A stretch of DNA of 6,175 nt. It comes from an uncultured Chloroflexota bacterium. GTDB taxonomy: Bacteria; Chloroflexota; Dehalococcoidia; UBA3495. The stretch lies in contig CAJWGH010000070.1 in NCBI GenBank assembly GCA_913031095.1, forward strand, positions 1 through 6,175, read 5' to 3'. Positions 1 through 6,175 of this stretch are shown here, piece by piece. Every line of letters starts with the position of its first letter. Position 1 is the first letter of the stretch. Under the pieces are notes generated by a model, which was not told the DNA's origin, did no database searches, and was given only the letters and a program-made list of their open reading frames with translations. A program made the position numbers and the translations under genes.

Positions 1-1655
1 CAACCTGTTTTGAAGGCTACGCTGCTGCCTCCAGTTAACGATGTATAGCCTACTGAATCTGTGTCACCTACCACTGGCCTCACATCTTCAGCCGCAATAC
101 CCAGGACCTCTGCAAGCTGCATGGAAACCGCGACCCTCGACCCGCCGATATCAGGTGAGCCCTCAATCAAACTCACAGTACCGTCGGAATTGACGCTCGC
201 AGTGGCACTTGCAGGCCCCGTAGCATTGAACCAATAGCCAGAGGCAACACCACGGCCACGATTGGGTCCCTCCAGTGGGGAGTTCCAATGAGGGTGCTCC
301 ATGGCTGCTTGTACAGTCTCCAAGTTGCCAATGCTGCCAAACAGGGGCCCCGTGAGTCTGCGGGAGCCTTCCTTGGAGGCATTTAACACCCGAAACTCCA
401 AAGGATCCATCCCAATCTGCTCGCAGATTTCATCCACAACCGTTTCCATGGCGAATGCAGCGGCAGGCGCTCCTGGTGCCCGATAGGCGGCCGTCTTAGG
501 TTTGTTTAACACGACATCAAAGCCCTCTATCCGGCCATTGGAAATGTCATATGGCCCAGACATACATTGGCAACCAGGATTAATTGGTGACCCCGGATAT
601 GCTCCAGCCTCGAAGGCCAATGAAGCATCGAGCGCGGTTATGCGCCCATCTTTCAGGACCCCTAACTTACACCTCATCCAACTACCGGAAGTTGGGCCAG
701 AGCCCTGGAACACTTCAGAGCGATTCATGCTTAACTTCACCGCCTGCCCCGCAACCCGGGACAATAACGCCGCAACTGGTTCGAGGTAGACTAATGTTTT
801 GCCTCCAAATCCACCACCGATCTCCATCGGCACTACTCTGATCTTGGAGACATCGATACCCAGCGTGCTAGCCACCTGATCTCTGACATTGAAGTGTCCT
901 TGGCTGCTGCACCAGATGGTAAGGCTACCGTCTGGCCCCCAATCGGCTGTGGCCGAATGCGGTTCGATATAGCCTTGATGTACCGAGCTAGTCCGGAATT
1001 CGCGTTCAATTACGACGTCCGCGTCTTTGAAACCCTGTTCGATGTCCCCTAATTCGAAAACAAAGTGGTTCGCGATATTGGTGCTTCTGGTACTGTCGCC
1101 TTCATCGCGCAACCCGCCGAATCGCAAATTGGGATTAGCCACGTTGGCAAGCCGCTCATGTAGTACTGGAGCATCTTCTTTCATGGCTTCTAGAAGATCG
1201 GTCACGTGAGGAAGAACCTCGTAGTCTATTTCGATGAGACCTAAAGCCTGTTCTGCGATGTGGACATTGGCGGCGGCAACAGCAGCCACTGCGTGGCCTT
1301 TATAAAGCACTTTGTCCACGGCCAAACAATTGTTACTAAGGAATTTGGGGTTTACCATGGCACCTTCGCCTATGTCGGTCAGTATTCCGGTGGGCTGCGG
1401 CAAAGCCGCTGAGGTAACAATCGCCCTCACTCCTGGCAAAACGTCCGCTTTGCTGGTATCAATACTTCTGATGCGCGCGTGTGCATGAGGGCTCCTCAGC
1501 ACCTTTCCATAGAGCATTCCAGGAAGATGTAAATCTGCGCTGTAACGGGCGCGGCCAGTGACCTTATCGGCGCCGTCATGACGGATGGGCCGGCTCCCGA
1601 CCACGTTGAATTCCTGGTTGGAAAGAACGATATTGGGTTCAGATTTAGCTACCAT
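1..1655 (-). CDS. Xanthine dehydrogenase/CoxL-family molybdopterin-binding large subunit (3' end cut by window edge)
   Basis: The frame is open from an ATG at 1655 to the left edge, giving 551 residues; the family is usually about 750-800, so roughly a third is missing. Residues about 25-135 look like the aldehyde oxidase/xanthine dehydrogenase hammerhead domain (GADKVTGRARYSADLHLPGM, then SPHAHARI). The molybdopterin domain follows, with SSQGHFNVRDQ near 250-260, GGGFGGKT at 280-287 and AYRAPGAPAAAFAME at 390-404. In family enzymes these bind the molybdenum cofactor and substrate. Such subunits hydroxylate aldehydes, purines or N-heterocycles, working with FAD and 2Fe-2S subunits that are not in this window. 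The active loop lacks the AYxCSFR signature of form I CO dehydrogenase. Thr287 occupies the position of bovine Glu802, so purine is an unlikely substrate. The late catalytic Glu lies beyond the edge. GAGGTG eight bases before the ATG supports the start. No signal peptide is visible. The substrate is unknown. Confidence 0.93.
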   Translation of the reverse strand, partial: MVAKSEPNIVLSNQEFNVVGSRPIRHDGADKVTGRARYSADLHLPGMLYGKVLRSPHAHARIRSIDTSKADVLPGVRAIVTSAALPQPTGILTDIGEGAMVNPKFLSNNCLAVDKVLYKGHAVAAVAAANVHIAEQALGLIEIDYEVLPHVTDLLEAMKEDAPVLHERLANVANPNLRFGGLRDEGDSTRSTNIANHFVFELGDIEQGFKDADVVIEREFRTSSVHQGYIEPHSATADWGPDGSLTIWCSSQGHFNVRDQVASTLGIDVSKIRVVPMEIGGGFGGKTLVYLEPVAALLSRVAGQAVKLSMNRSEVFQGSGPTSGSWMRCKLGVLKDGRITALDASLAFEAGAYPGSPINPGCQCMSGPYDISNGRIEGFDVVLNKPKTAAYRAPGAPAAAFAMETVVDEICEQIGMDPLEFRVLNASKEGSRRLTGPLFGSIGNLETVQAAMEHPHWNSPLEGPNRGRGVASGYWFNATGPASATASVNSDGTVSLIEGSPDIGGSRVAVSMQLAEVLGIAAEDVRPVVGDTDSVGYTSLTGGSSVAFKTG

Positions 1656-1689
1656 CTGTGAAACACCTCAACAATCTTAGAGGACCGTC

Positions 1690-1713
1690 ATTAGCTGAGT
1701 TTGGTTTGCTAAT
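1690..1713. promoter_or_regulatory. Inverted repeat upstream of the hydroxylase gene, candidate operator
   Basis: ATTAGC at 1690-1695 and GCTAAT at 1708-1713 are exact reverse complements separated by 12 bases. The dyad lies 35-58 bases upstream of the hydroxylase ATG, in the 250-bp gap (1656-1905) after the esterase. The spacing would suit a dimeric regulator such as a LysR type, but no regulator gene is in the window and six-base arms can arise by chance. I see no convincing -35/-10 pair or gene in the rest of this gap. Confidence 0.3.
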
Positions 1714-1905
1714 TTAGGGATGACGGGATTCTATCATGGGCCCTGTACTGCCATCGGAGATAAGGAACTCCCGACAGCTCCATATCTATACATTATGGCT
1801 GCGGCCTTCGCTAGGGATTCATTCAGGCCTGCTGCAATCAGGCGCATCCGTCGCGTAGTACGTTTTGCTCTCCATCTACCGGACGCAACATCCGTGCCTT
1901 CTAGA

Positions 1906-3408
1906 TCAGCGTATCCCTTCCCATACAAGCCGCTCGTCACGCCACGGGTCGTTTACTACCTGGCATTCGAAGTCGAAAAGCATGGTCGCGCGCTTGCTTA
2001 GGGAGTATGGGGGCCACGTCGGAATGGCAGCGTGATTAGGGTCCCCCTCACGGGCGAACTGAACCCAGGCGGGATTTACCTGCCCAGCGACTCCCCGGCC
2101 AGCGACCCGGTCTAGAGTAGGTAGGTTAACGTTACCAAACACTAAGGGAGTGGGTCCGACATCGAGGGAGCAGAAGTACATATACGGGGGCTTTCCGCCA
2201 CCGGTCAGCTGGGCTTCAGCCACGCGGATCGCAGGAATGCGCCACTCAAGGTCCGTTGAAATAGTGACTAAAAGTGCTGACGCAGACGCTCCTGGCCGGG
2301 TGCTCTGGTAGAGGTCGACGATGCCGTCAACACGTTCACCTAGAACCCTCCGAAGCGTCTGGCGCAGCCCGTCGTCGTCGAGCCATCCAAAGTTTGAATC
2401 TAAACGGGTGGCATTGAAATGGTCGTGCCTGTTAGTTCCGACCATGATGGACACGTCCGTGCAGGAGCCGGCGGCTATGGCGGACATCGGGTAGTCAGGT
2501 AGAGCGATCCCATCTATAACTGGGGAGAAGACGGTCGTGATGGGGAATGTGAGGAGTGGGGCGTCTCTTCCGGCGATCTTGCGAAGCGCGGCGCTCGAAG
2601 CTTCTAGCAGTTTACTAATGGGGACAGCGGCCAGCTGTTCAAGGTTCCCTCGCTGGACGCATAACTCCGTGAGGGCGGCGTCGGCTGCGTAGGTTGCGTT
2701 TTCCAGGCTTACCCGCGGCCACATAAGATAGCCGCTAATCGGGATAGCACGATGAAAGAGGCCGCGGGCTCCCGGCATGGCCAGGAGGGTCCATATCTTG
2801 GAGCCACCGCCTGACAAGCCAAAGATGGTGACGTTGTTGGGGTCGCCGCCGAATGCCTCTATGTTGTCACGGACCCACTCCAGGGAAGCAACGAGGTCTA
2901 GCACACCGGTGTTGCCCGATGTGTTGTAATCCTCTCCGAACGCCTCCCCCAGATAGAGATGCCCGAAGATGCTGAGGCGATGATTGACGGTGACGACCAC
3001 GACGTCGCCACGGTGAGCGAGGGAAATCCCTTCAGAGTCGGGTCCTCCACCAGAGCCAAACTCCCATGCGCCTCCGTGGAACCAGACCATAACCGGCCTG
3101 CGACCGCCGTCTCGGACCGCAGGCGTCCAAACGTTAAGCACTAGGCAGTCCTCACCCTGCATCTCATGCTCGGGGTATCCCGCAACTACTCTGGCGGCGG
3201 TTGCCTCTGCACGCACTGGCTGAGGACAGGTCGGGCCGTAGCCGGTGGCGTCACGTTCCCCACACCACGGCATGGGAGGCTTCGGTGGCAAGAAGCGATT
3301 GCGCCCTCCCGTCGGGCCGCCATAGGGGATTCCCTTAAAGATCTGGGCCTTCTCCGACGTGTAGCCGCGGACCTTGCCAGCGGTAGTCTCTACCACAGGG
3401 TTGCTCAT
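1906..3408 (-). CDS. Type B carboxylesterase (COesterase family, alpha/beta hydrolase), catalytic His apparently missing
   Basis: This 500-residue protein has the usual length of bacterial para-nitrobenzyl-type esterases, which hydrolyse carboxylic esters. Landmarks in order are an N-terminal GKVRG...FKGIPYG, the signature [11 protein letters not shown] at 86-96, the oxyanion strand [10 protein letters not shown] at 111-120, the nucleophile elbow GLSGG with Ser199, the acid region GTNRHDH with Asp329 aligned to the usual Glu, PLVFGN at 421-426, and the tail FAREGDPN...PTWPPY. Two changes stand out. Leu198 replaces the common Glu of GESAGG. The segment before VFGN, normally carrying the catalytic His (HALELPFVFGN in B. 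subtilis PnbA), is shortened and has none. The only histidine after residue 330 is His459 in the tail. The frame could begin upstream at 3462, but the ATG at 3408 follows a perfect AAGGAGG by five bases and starts where the family begins. No signal peptide is seen, so it is probably cytoplasmic. Confidence 0.92.
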   Translation of the reverse strand: MSNPVVETTAGKVRGYTSEKAQIFKGIPYGGPTGGRNRFLPPKPPMPWCGERDATGYGPTCPQPVRAEATAARVVAGYPEHEMQGEDCLVLNVWTPAVRDGGRRPVMVWFHGGAWEFGSGGGPDSEGISLAHRGDVVVVTVNHRLSIFGHLYLGEAFGEDYNTSGNTGVLDLVASLEWVRDNIEAFGGDPNNVTIFGLSGGGSKIWTLLAMPGARGLFHRAIPISGYLMWPRVSLENATYAADAALTELCVQRGNLEQLAAVPISKLLEASSAALRKIAGRDAPLLTFPITTVFSPVIDGIALPDYPMSAIAAGSCTDVSIMVGTNRHDHFNATRLDSNFGWLDDDGLRQTLRRVLGERVDGIVDLYQSTRPGASASALLVTISTDLEWRIPAIRVAEAQLTGGGKPPYMYFCSLDVGPTPLVFGNVNLPTLDRVAGRGVAGQVNPAWVQFAREGDPNHAAIPTWPPYSLSKRATMLFDFECQVVNDPWRDERLVWEGIR

Positions 3409-3413
3409 GGCAC

Positions 3414-3420
3414 CCTCCTT
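3414..3420 (-). promoter_or_regulatory. Ribosome binding site of the carboxylesterase, deciding its start
   Basis: On the minus strand this reads AAGGAGG, a full match to the anti-Shine-Dalgarno sequence, five bases before the ATG at 3408. It rules in favour of that start over the in-frame ATG at 3462, which would add 18 residues outside the family alignment and lies upstream of the candidate -10 box. Confidence 0.8.
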
Positions 3421-3446
3421 GCGGCTTCCCTCTGAACCTCGGCGCA

Positions 3447-3473
3447 AGTATAGCCCAAGCAAATTCCTTCAAA
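3447..3473 (-). promoter_or_regulatory. Candidate sigma-70-like promoter for the carboxylesterase
   Basis: On the minus strand TTTGAA (3473-3468) and TATACT (3452-3447) resemble -35 and -10 boxes. The spacer is 15 bases, shorter than the preferred 17, which weakens the call. Transcription would start near 3440 and give a leader of about 30 bases containing the AAGGAGG site. Confidence 0.35.
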
Positions 3474-3560
3474 GACCGCGTTGCAGGGTTGACCGTTGGG
3501 CAACATTCCGTACTCAGTCGATTTGTTCACATTAATCAACTCAATGGTCGCCTACATTTA

Positions 3561-3579
3561 TTGAAGGCGATAACTTCAA
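3561..3579 (-). terminator. Short hairpin after the propeller gene, weak terminator candidate
   Basis: TTGAAG and CTTCAA form a perfect six-base stem around a seven-base loop, about 41 bases past the stop codon of the propeller gene ending at 3620. The stem is AT-rich and the following minus-strand bases (TAAATG) are not a real T tract, so an intrinsic terminator is doubtful. The rest of the 3409-3619 gap holds only the esterase promoter region. Confidence 0.2.
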
Positions 3580-3619
3580 AGAGGTCTTAATCACAACAAT
3601 CTTGTAAGTTTACCCAGAA

Positions 3620-4612
3620 TCAGGCCGATGTCACAGCAAGAGCGCCTACGGCGAGCTTGGGCAGGCTTACTGGCAATTGCTGCCAGGTTTCACCGTGATC
3701 CTGGCTGCGAACGATAGTGCCCGATTCGGTTCCCGCATAAACCGTGCCGGGAGACTGGAGGTCCCATTCAAATGCCACTACCATATCTCCTTCCTTCGCC
3801 GCCGAGGTGATTGGCTTCCAGCTGCGGCCTCCGTTTATAGATCGGTAGAATTGAGGGTTCTCCCTGCGGGAGTTTCCGGAAGCTGTCAACAGAACCTGGT
3901 CGGCGTCGTCCGGGGCCGCGGCGACGTGCAAGGCGTATCGGCCGTCCACGCCGTCGTTGATGACCTCCCAATTGTCGCCTTCGTCATCGGTTCGATAAGG
4001 AGCCCTGGATGTGGCGACATAGAGGCTTGTGGGCCTGGCGCCGCTGAGGGCGATGCAGTGAACGTCGTCGTGGATCCCCGGTAACTGCTTCCAGGTAGCG
4101 CCGCCGTCCCGGGAGCGAACCATACCCCCCTCTTCTATGGCAGCGTAGAGGTAGCCGGTGTCGTTAGGGGCTACTTTCAGATCTCGGACGTGAGATTTAC
4201 GAGTCTCTATGTGGAATCCCCACTGATCAGATTCTGGCACGGCTGTGAATCCTGGGCATTCCTGCCAAGATTCTCCTCCGTCTGAGGAACTGTAGAGAGA
4301 CGCGGGTTCGCTACCCACGTATACGGTTCCACCGTCGCTGGGGTGGGCCGCGATGCTGTGAGCGTAAGGACTTGGATAAGCGTCCAGGCGCTTCCAGGTC
4401 TGTCCGCCGTCGTCCGTGCGGTAGACTCCGGCCTCATACGCCGCTAGAAAGGCTAGCCCTCCAACCACGGGGCTGGCAGATAGCCGAGCTGATGCGTGAG
4501 CCAAAGGAGTGACGTCACCGGAAATCCAGGAATCCCCCTGGCCGGATACGGTACAAACGCCTTCTTGAAGGCCCACATAGATTCGGCGGCTTTGTCTTTT
4601 GTCGTCAGGCAT
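3620..4612 (-). CDS. Asp-box (BNR-like) beta-propeller protein, 330 residues
   Basis: The whole protein is made of propeller blades. Six Asp boxes of the form S/T-x-D/N-x-G-x-x-W end near Trp73, Trp116, Trp174, Trp215, Trp265 and Trp310; examples are TDDGGQTW and SRDGGATW. A degenerate first copy (SGQGDSW at 23-29) suggests seven blades. Most blades also carry a strand of the LYVATS or VYAGTE type. Similar repeats occur in sialidases, sortilin/VPS10 and the photosystem II factor Ycf48/HCF136. There is no FRIP motif or arginine triad, so sialidase activity is unlikely. There is no signal peptide, transmembrane segment or extra domain, so a cytoplasmic binding or scaffold role is the most that can be inferred. 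The ATG at 4612 follows GAGGGGG by seven bases. It lies 104 bp downstream of the paralogous propeller gene and is probably co-transcribed with it. The ligand is unknown. Confidence 0.88.
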   Translation of the reverse strand: MPDDKRQSRRIYVGLQEGVCTVSGQGDSWISGDVTPLAHASARLSASPVVGGLAFLAAYEAGVYRTDDGGQTWKRLDAYPSPYAHSIAAHPSDGGTVYVGSEPASLYSSSDGGESWQECPGFTAVPESDQWGFHIETRKSHVRDLKVAPNDTGYLYAAIEEGGMVRSRDGGATWKQLPGIHDDVHCIALSGARPTSLYVATSRAPYRTDDEGDNWEVINDGVDGRYALHVAAAPDDADQVLLTASGNSRRENPQFYRSINGGRSWKPITSAAKEGDMVVAFEWDLQSPGTVYAGTESGTIVRSQDHGETWQQLPVSLPKLAVGALAVTSA

Positions 4613-4716
4613 AGTTGTGCCCCCTCAATCTTGGATAACCGGGATTCCCTCCGCCAATCATCAACGACCGGTATTAGGTGCTAATGCTGCAGATGCGATT
4701 ACAACATAAGCCTGTA

Positions 4717-5706
4717 TTAGGCCGCCACCCACAACACCGAAGAGATTTCGCTGAATTCACGTTTGAGCTTGGACCAGGAATCGCCGCCGTCGTCGCTTCG
4801 GTACAAGTAACCGTATCGGCTACCGGCGAAAACTATTTGAGGGTCTGCAGGCTGGGAATTGACCACCCACATTGCTGTATTGGGTTCGACAGGCAATGGT
4901 AATCTTTGCCAACTCTGTCCCGTATCGATGGAGCGCATGATGCAACCGGTGCTGCCTGGCGTCGTGTCTCCTAGTGTCAAGAAAATCACATTAGGGCTGC
5001 CGGGCCGCACGTTTATTCCCCGGGGATAGCCTAGATCAAAGTTTTCTCTAACACCTACGGACTTCCACGTGGCCCCATTGTCAGTACTGGTGTACACGTC
5101 GTTGTTCACTACCACAACAACGGTCTTTGGAGGCCCCGAGGATATTGCTACGTTGTGTATATCCAAGTTCGGGATAGCACCATGGTTAATCGTGGTCCAA
5201 GTATCTCCGCCGTCTGCGCTATGCCGCAGACCGTCTACCTCAATGCCAACCCAAATGCTTTGGCGGTCGGTGGGGTCGATGGCGATTCCGGTCACCCGGG
5301 GGGTGCCAACCGCCGGGCATTCCGCCACCGCTTCCATGGAGGTCTTCTGCCAACTGCTTCCGCCGTCTTGGGACCGGAAAAACACGGTGGGAGTGGGGGT
5401 ACCGGTGCCGGCATAGATCAAGTTAGGGTCACCATCATCGATTACGAGCGCCCAAACTGTGTAATTGTTTAGGGGATTGTCTAACAGCGCCCAATTTTCT
5501 CCGGCGTCTGTACTAGTATAGATGCCTTGGTCGGTGCCTGCGTAAATCAGGTTTGGTTTATTGGGGTGGACCGCCAAGCAGCGCACCACAGCGTCGGAAT
5601 GGAGCCCTTGATCGATGGAGATACGCCGCCAATTTTCGCCACCATCTGCGCTACGTAACACTCCTTGTCCGGATGTGCCAACTAAGATAGTCATATTATC
5701 AGCCAT
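4717..5706 (-). CDS. Asp-box (BNR-like) seven-bladed beta-propeller protein, 329 residues
   Basis: Seven clear Asp boxes (S-x-D-x-G-x-x-W) end at Trp26, Trp72, Trp119, Trp170, Trp214, Trp266 and Trp311, spaced 44-52 residues apart, as expected for a closed seven-bladed propeller. Examples are SADGGENW, STDAGENW and SDDGGDSW. Strands such as LIYAGTDQGIY and IVFAGSRYGY lead into the boxes. The protein begins directly with a blade (MTILVGTSGQGV) and ends after the last one, with no signal peptide, membrane segment or catalytic domain. Glycosyl hydrolase annotation by repeat similarity alone would be unsafe. The ATG at 5706 follows GGGAGGG by seven bases; the Met at residue 5 is too far from that site. 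It is first of the four leftward genes and diverges from the Tag-like gene across 211 bp. Length and architecture make it a paralogue of the next gene, though the two are well diverged. Its function is not known. Confidence 0.9.
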   Translation of the reverse strand: MADNMTILVGTSGQGVLRSADGGENWRRISIDQGLHSDAVVRCLAVHPNKPNLIYAGTDQGIYTSTDAGENWALLDNPLNNYTVWALVIDDGDPNLIYAGTGTPTPTVFFRSQDGGSSWQKTSMEAVAECPAVGTPRVTGIAIDPTDRQSIWVGIEVDGLRHSADGGDTWTTINHGAIPNLDIHNVAISSGPPKTVVVVVNNDVYTSTDNGATWKSVGVRENFDLGYPRGINVRPGSPNVIFLTLGDTTPGSTGCIMRSIDTGQSWQRLPLPVEPNTAMWVVNSQPADPQIVFAGSRYGYLYRSDDGGDSWSKLKREFSEISSVLWVAA

Positions 5707-5782
5707 GGGTCAGCCCTCCCGTTGCTCAAGCTTTAGGTCATTGTCTTCACGTCTGGGTATCCCAACAGAAACCGGGCACAGT

Positions 5783-5802
5783 GTATCTTGGCGGCAAGAT
5801 AC
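5783..5802. promoter_or_regulatory. Perfect 8+4+8 inverted repeat between divergent genes, candidate operator
   Basis: GTATCTTG and CAAGATAC are exact reverse complements around GCGG. The dyad sits 77 bp upstream of the propeller ATG at 5706 and 116 bp upstream of the GTG at 5918, so a bound regulator could act on either or both. Its size fits a dimeric helix-turn-helix repressor site. I do not recognise the motif, and no regulator is encoded in the window. No clear -35/-10 pair is visible on either strand of the 5707-5917 gap. Confidence 0.4.
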
Positions 5803-5903
5803 CATCAAGCTCCTCACGTGACATAAGATGCCCGCATAGGCGAGGATTTGATTGCCGGGGTTACTATGACGTCAGTTCAAAATAGGTTAAGAGACAAACC
5901 TAC

Positions 5904-5909
5904 GGAGGT
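5904..5909 (+). promoter_or_regulatory. Ribosome binding site of the Tag-like gene, supporting a GTG start
   Basis: GGAGGT lies eight bases before the GTG at 5918. Going upstream in frame there is a stop (TAA, 5888-5890) and no other start codon, and no in-frame ATG follows within the window. GTG is therefore the best start. Confidence 0.75.
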
Positions 5910-5917
5910 ATCGAACG

Positions 5918-6175
5918 GTGCAACAGTCAAGGGAGATTCCTCCCAAGGCAACCCCCGAAGACGATAACGGCTATTTCGAAGAGTTGACCAAGTCTATCTT
6001 TCGGGCAGGTTTCAGTTGGGGAGTGGTGCGGGCCAAATGGAGTGGTTTTCGGACCGCTTTCCACGGGTTTGAGCTGCTCAGAGTTGCGGGGTACGGTCCG
6101 AATGATGTGTCCCGGCTAGCCGACGATGCGCTAATCGTACGCAACAGGCGGAAGATATTGGCGACCATTGAAAAC
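5918..6175 (+). CDS. Tag-like DNA-3-methyladenine glycosylase I family protein (3' end cut by window edge)
   Basis: Eighty-six codons are present, running in frame to the right edge; the family is about 180-200 residues. The segment from residue 19 aligns without gaps to E. coli Tag. YFEELTKSIFRAGFSW matches LFEMICLEGQQAGLSW, then FRTAFHGFELLRVAGYGPND matches the FDPxKVAAxxEED region, then ALIVRNRRKILATIEN matches GIIRHRGKIQAIIGN. Tag excises 3-methyladenine from alkylated DNA in base excision repair. Trp34 corresponds to Tag Trp46, but Ser26 occupies the position of the essential Glu38. The N-terminus also lacks Cys4, Tyr16, His17 and the HDxEWG segment that help form the zinc site and base pocket. 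It is thus a divergent subfamily that may have another substrate or activity. Start is GTG after GGAGGT. It is divergent from the propeller genes. Confidence 0.8.
   Translation, partial: MQQSREIPPKATPEDDNGYFEELTKSIFRAGFSWGVVRAKWSGFRTAFHGFELLRVAGYGPNDVSRLADDALIVRNRRKILATIEN

Noticed and set aside
502..841. Plus-strand open frames opposite the hydroxylase
   Set aside because: The minus strand is continuously open here with strong molybdopterin-domain motifs, so these are antisense shadows.
1..1655. Annotation of the large subunit as carbon monoxide dehydrogenase CoxL
   Set aside because: The AYxCSFR active-site loop of form I CO dehydrogenase is replaced by AYRAPGAP, so aerobic CO oxidation is not supported.
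1827..1843. GCCTG-N7-CAGGC hairpin as terminator of the esterase
   Set aside because: The five-base stem has no following T tract on the minus strand.
1734..1940. Possible small gene (68 codons, minus strand) in the gap after the esterase
   Set aside because: It overlaps the esterase end in another frame and has no family resemblance. The plus-strand frame at 1720-2001 is equally unsupported.
3409..3462. Longer esterase starting at the ATG at 3462
   Set aside because: The extra 18 residues fall outside the family alignment, whereas the ATG at 3408 has a perfect AAGGAGG at ideal spacing.
3480..3504. GTTGC-N15-GCAAC dyad upstream of the esterase promoter
   Set aside because: The arms are only five bases and the spacer is long; this is expected by chance.
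3677..4084. Open frame on the plus strand opposite the 330-residue propeller gene
   Set aside because: It lies wholly antisense to a gene with clear repeat motifs and has no recognisable domain of its own. The same holds for plus-strand frames at 5069-5416 and 5155-5472 opposite the second propeller.
3620..5706. Annotation of the propellers as sialidases
   Set aside because: Asp boxes alone do not define sialidases. The FRIP motif and catalytic arginines are absent.

Overview
This window holds five protein-coding genes from what looks like a free-living bacterium of moderate GC content. Four genes (two beta-propellers, a type B carboxylesterase and a molybdenum hydroxylase large subunit) read leftward on the minus strand. 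One gene, related to 3-methyladenine DNA glycosylase I (Tag), reads rightward at the right edge. There is no RNA gene, CRISPR array or insertion sequence that I can see. Tandem intracellular Asp-box propellers beside a molybdenum hydroxylase and a carboxylesterase recall Chloroflexota, including Dehalococcoidia and SAR202-type genomes. This is a guess from gene content and nothing in the window proves it.

Layout from left to right. Positions 1-1655 hold the N-terminal 551 residues of a xanthine dehydrogenase/CoxL-family molybdopterin subunit, cut by the window edge. A 250-bp gap follows, with an inverted repeat (1690-1713) just upstream of that gene. Positions 1906-3408 hold a complete 500-residue carboxylesterase whose start is fixed by a strong ribosome binding site and which appears to lack the usual catalytic histidine. 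A 211-bp gap carries a plausible promoter (3447-3473) and a short hairpin. Positions 3620-4612 and 4717-5706 hold two complete propeller proteins of 330 and 329 residues, built from S-x-D-x-G-x-x-W repeats. A divergent 211-bp intergenic region contains a perfect 8+4+8 inverted repeat (5783-5802). From 5918 to the right edge lies the start of the Tag-like gene.

The four minus-strand genes are co-oriented in the order propeller, propeller, esterase, hydroxylase. The gaps of 104, 211 and 250 bp, with a separate ribosome binding site for each gene, argue against a tight operon. The two propellers are the pair most likely to be co-transcribed. An esterase releasing a substrate that the hydroxylase then oxidises is possible, but it rests on proximity only. 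The most notable sequence-level points are three catalytic-position changes (esterase His, Tag-like Glu, hydroxylase Glu802 equivalent) and the dyad in the divergent promoter region.
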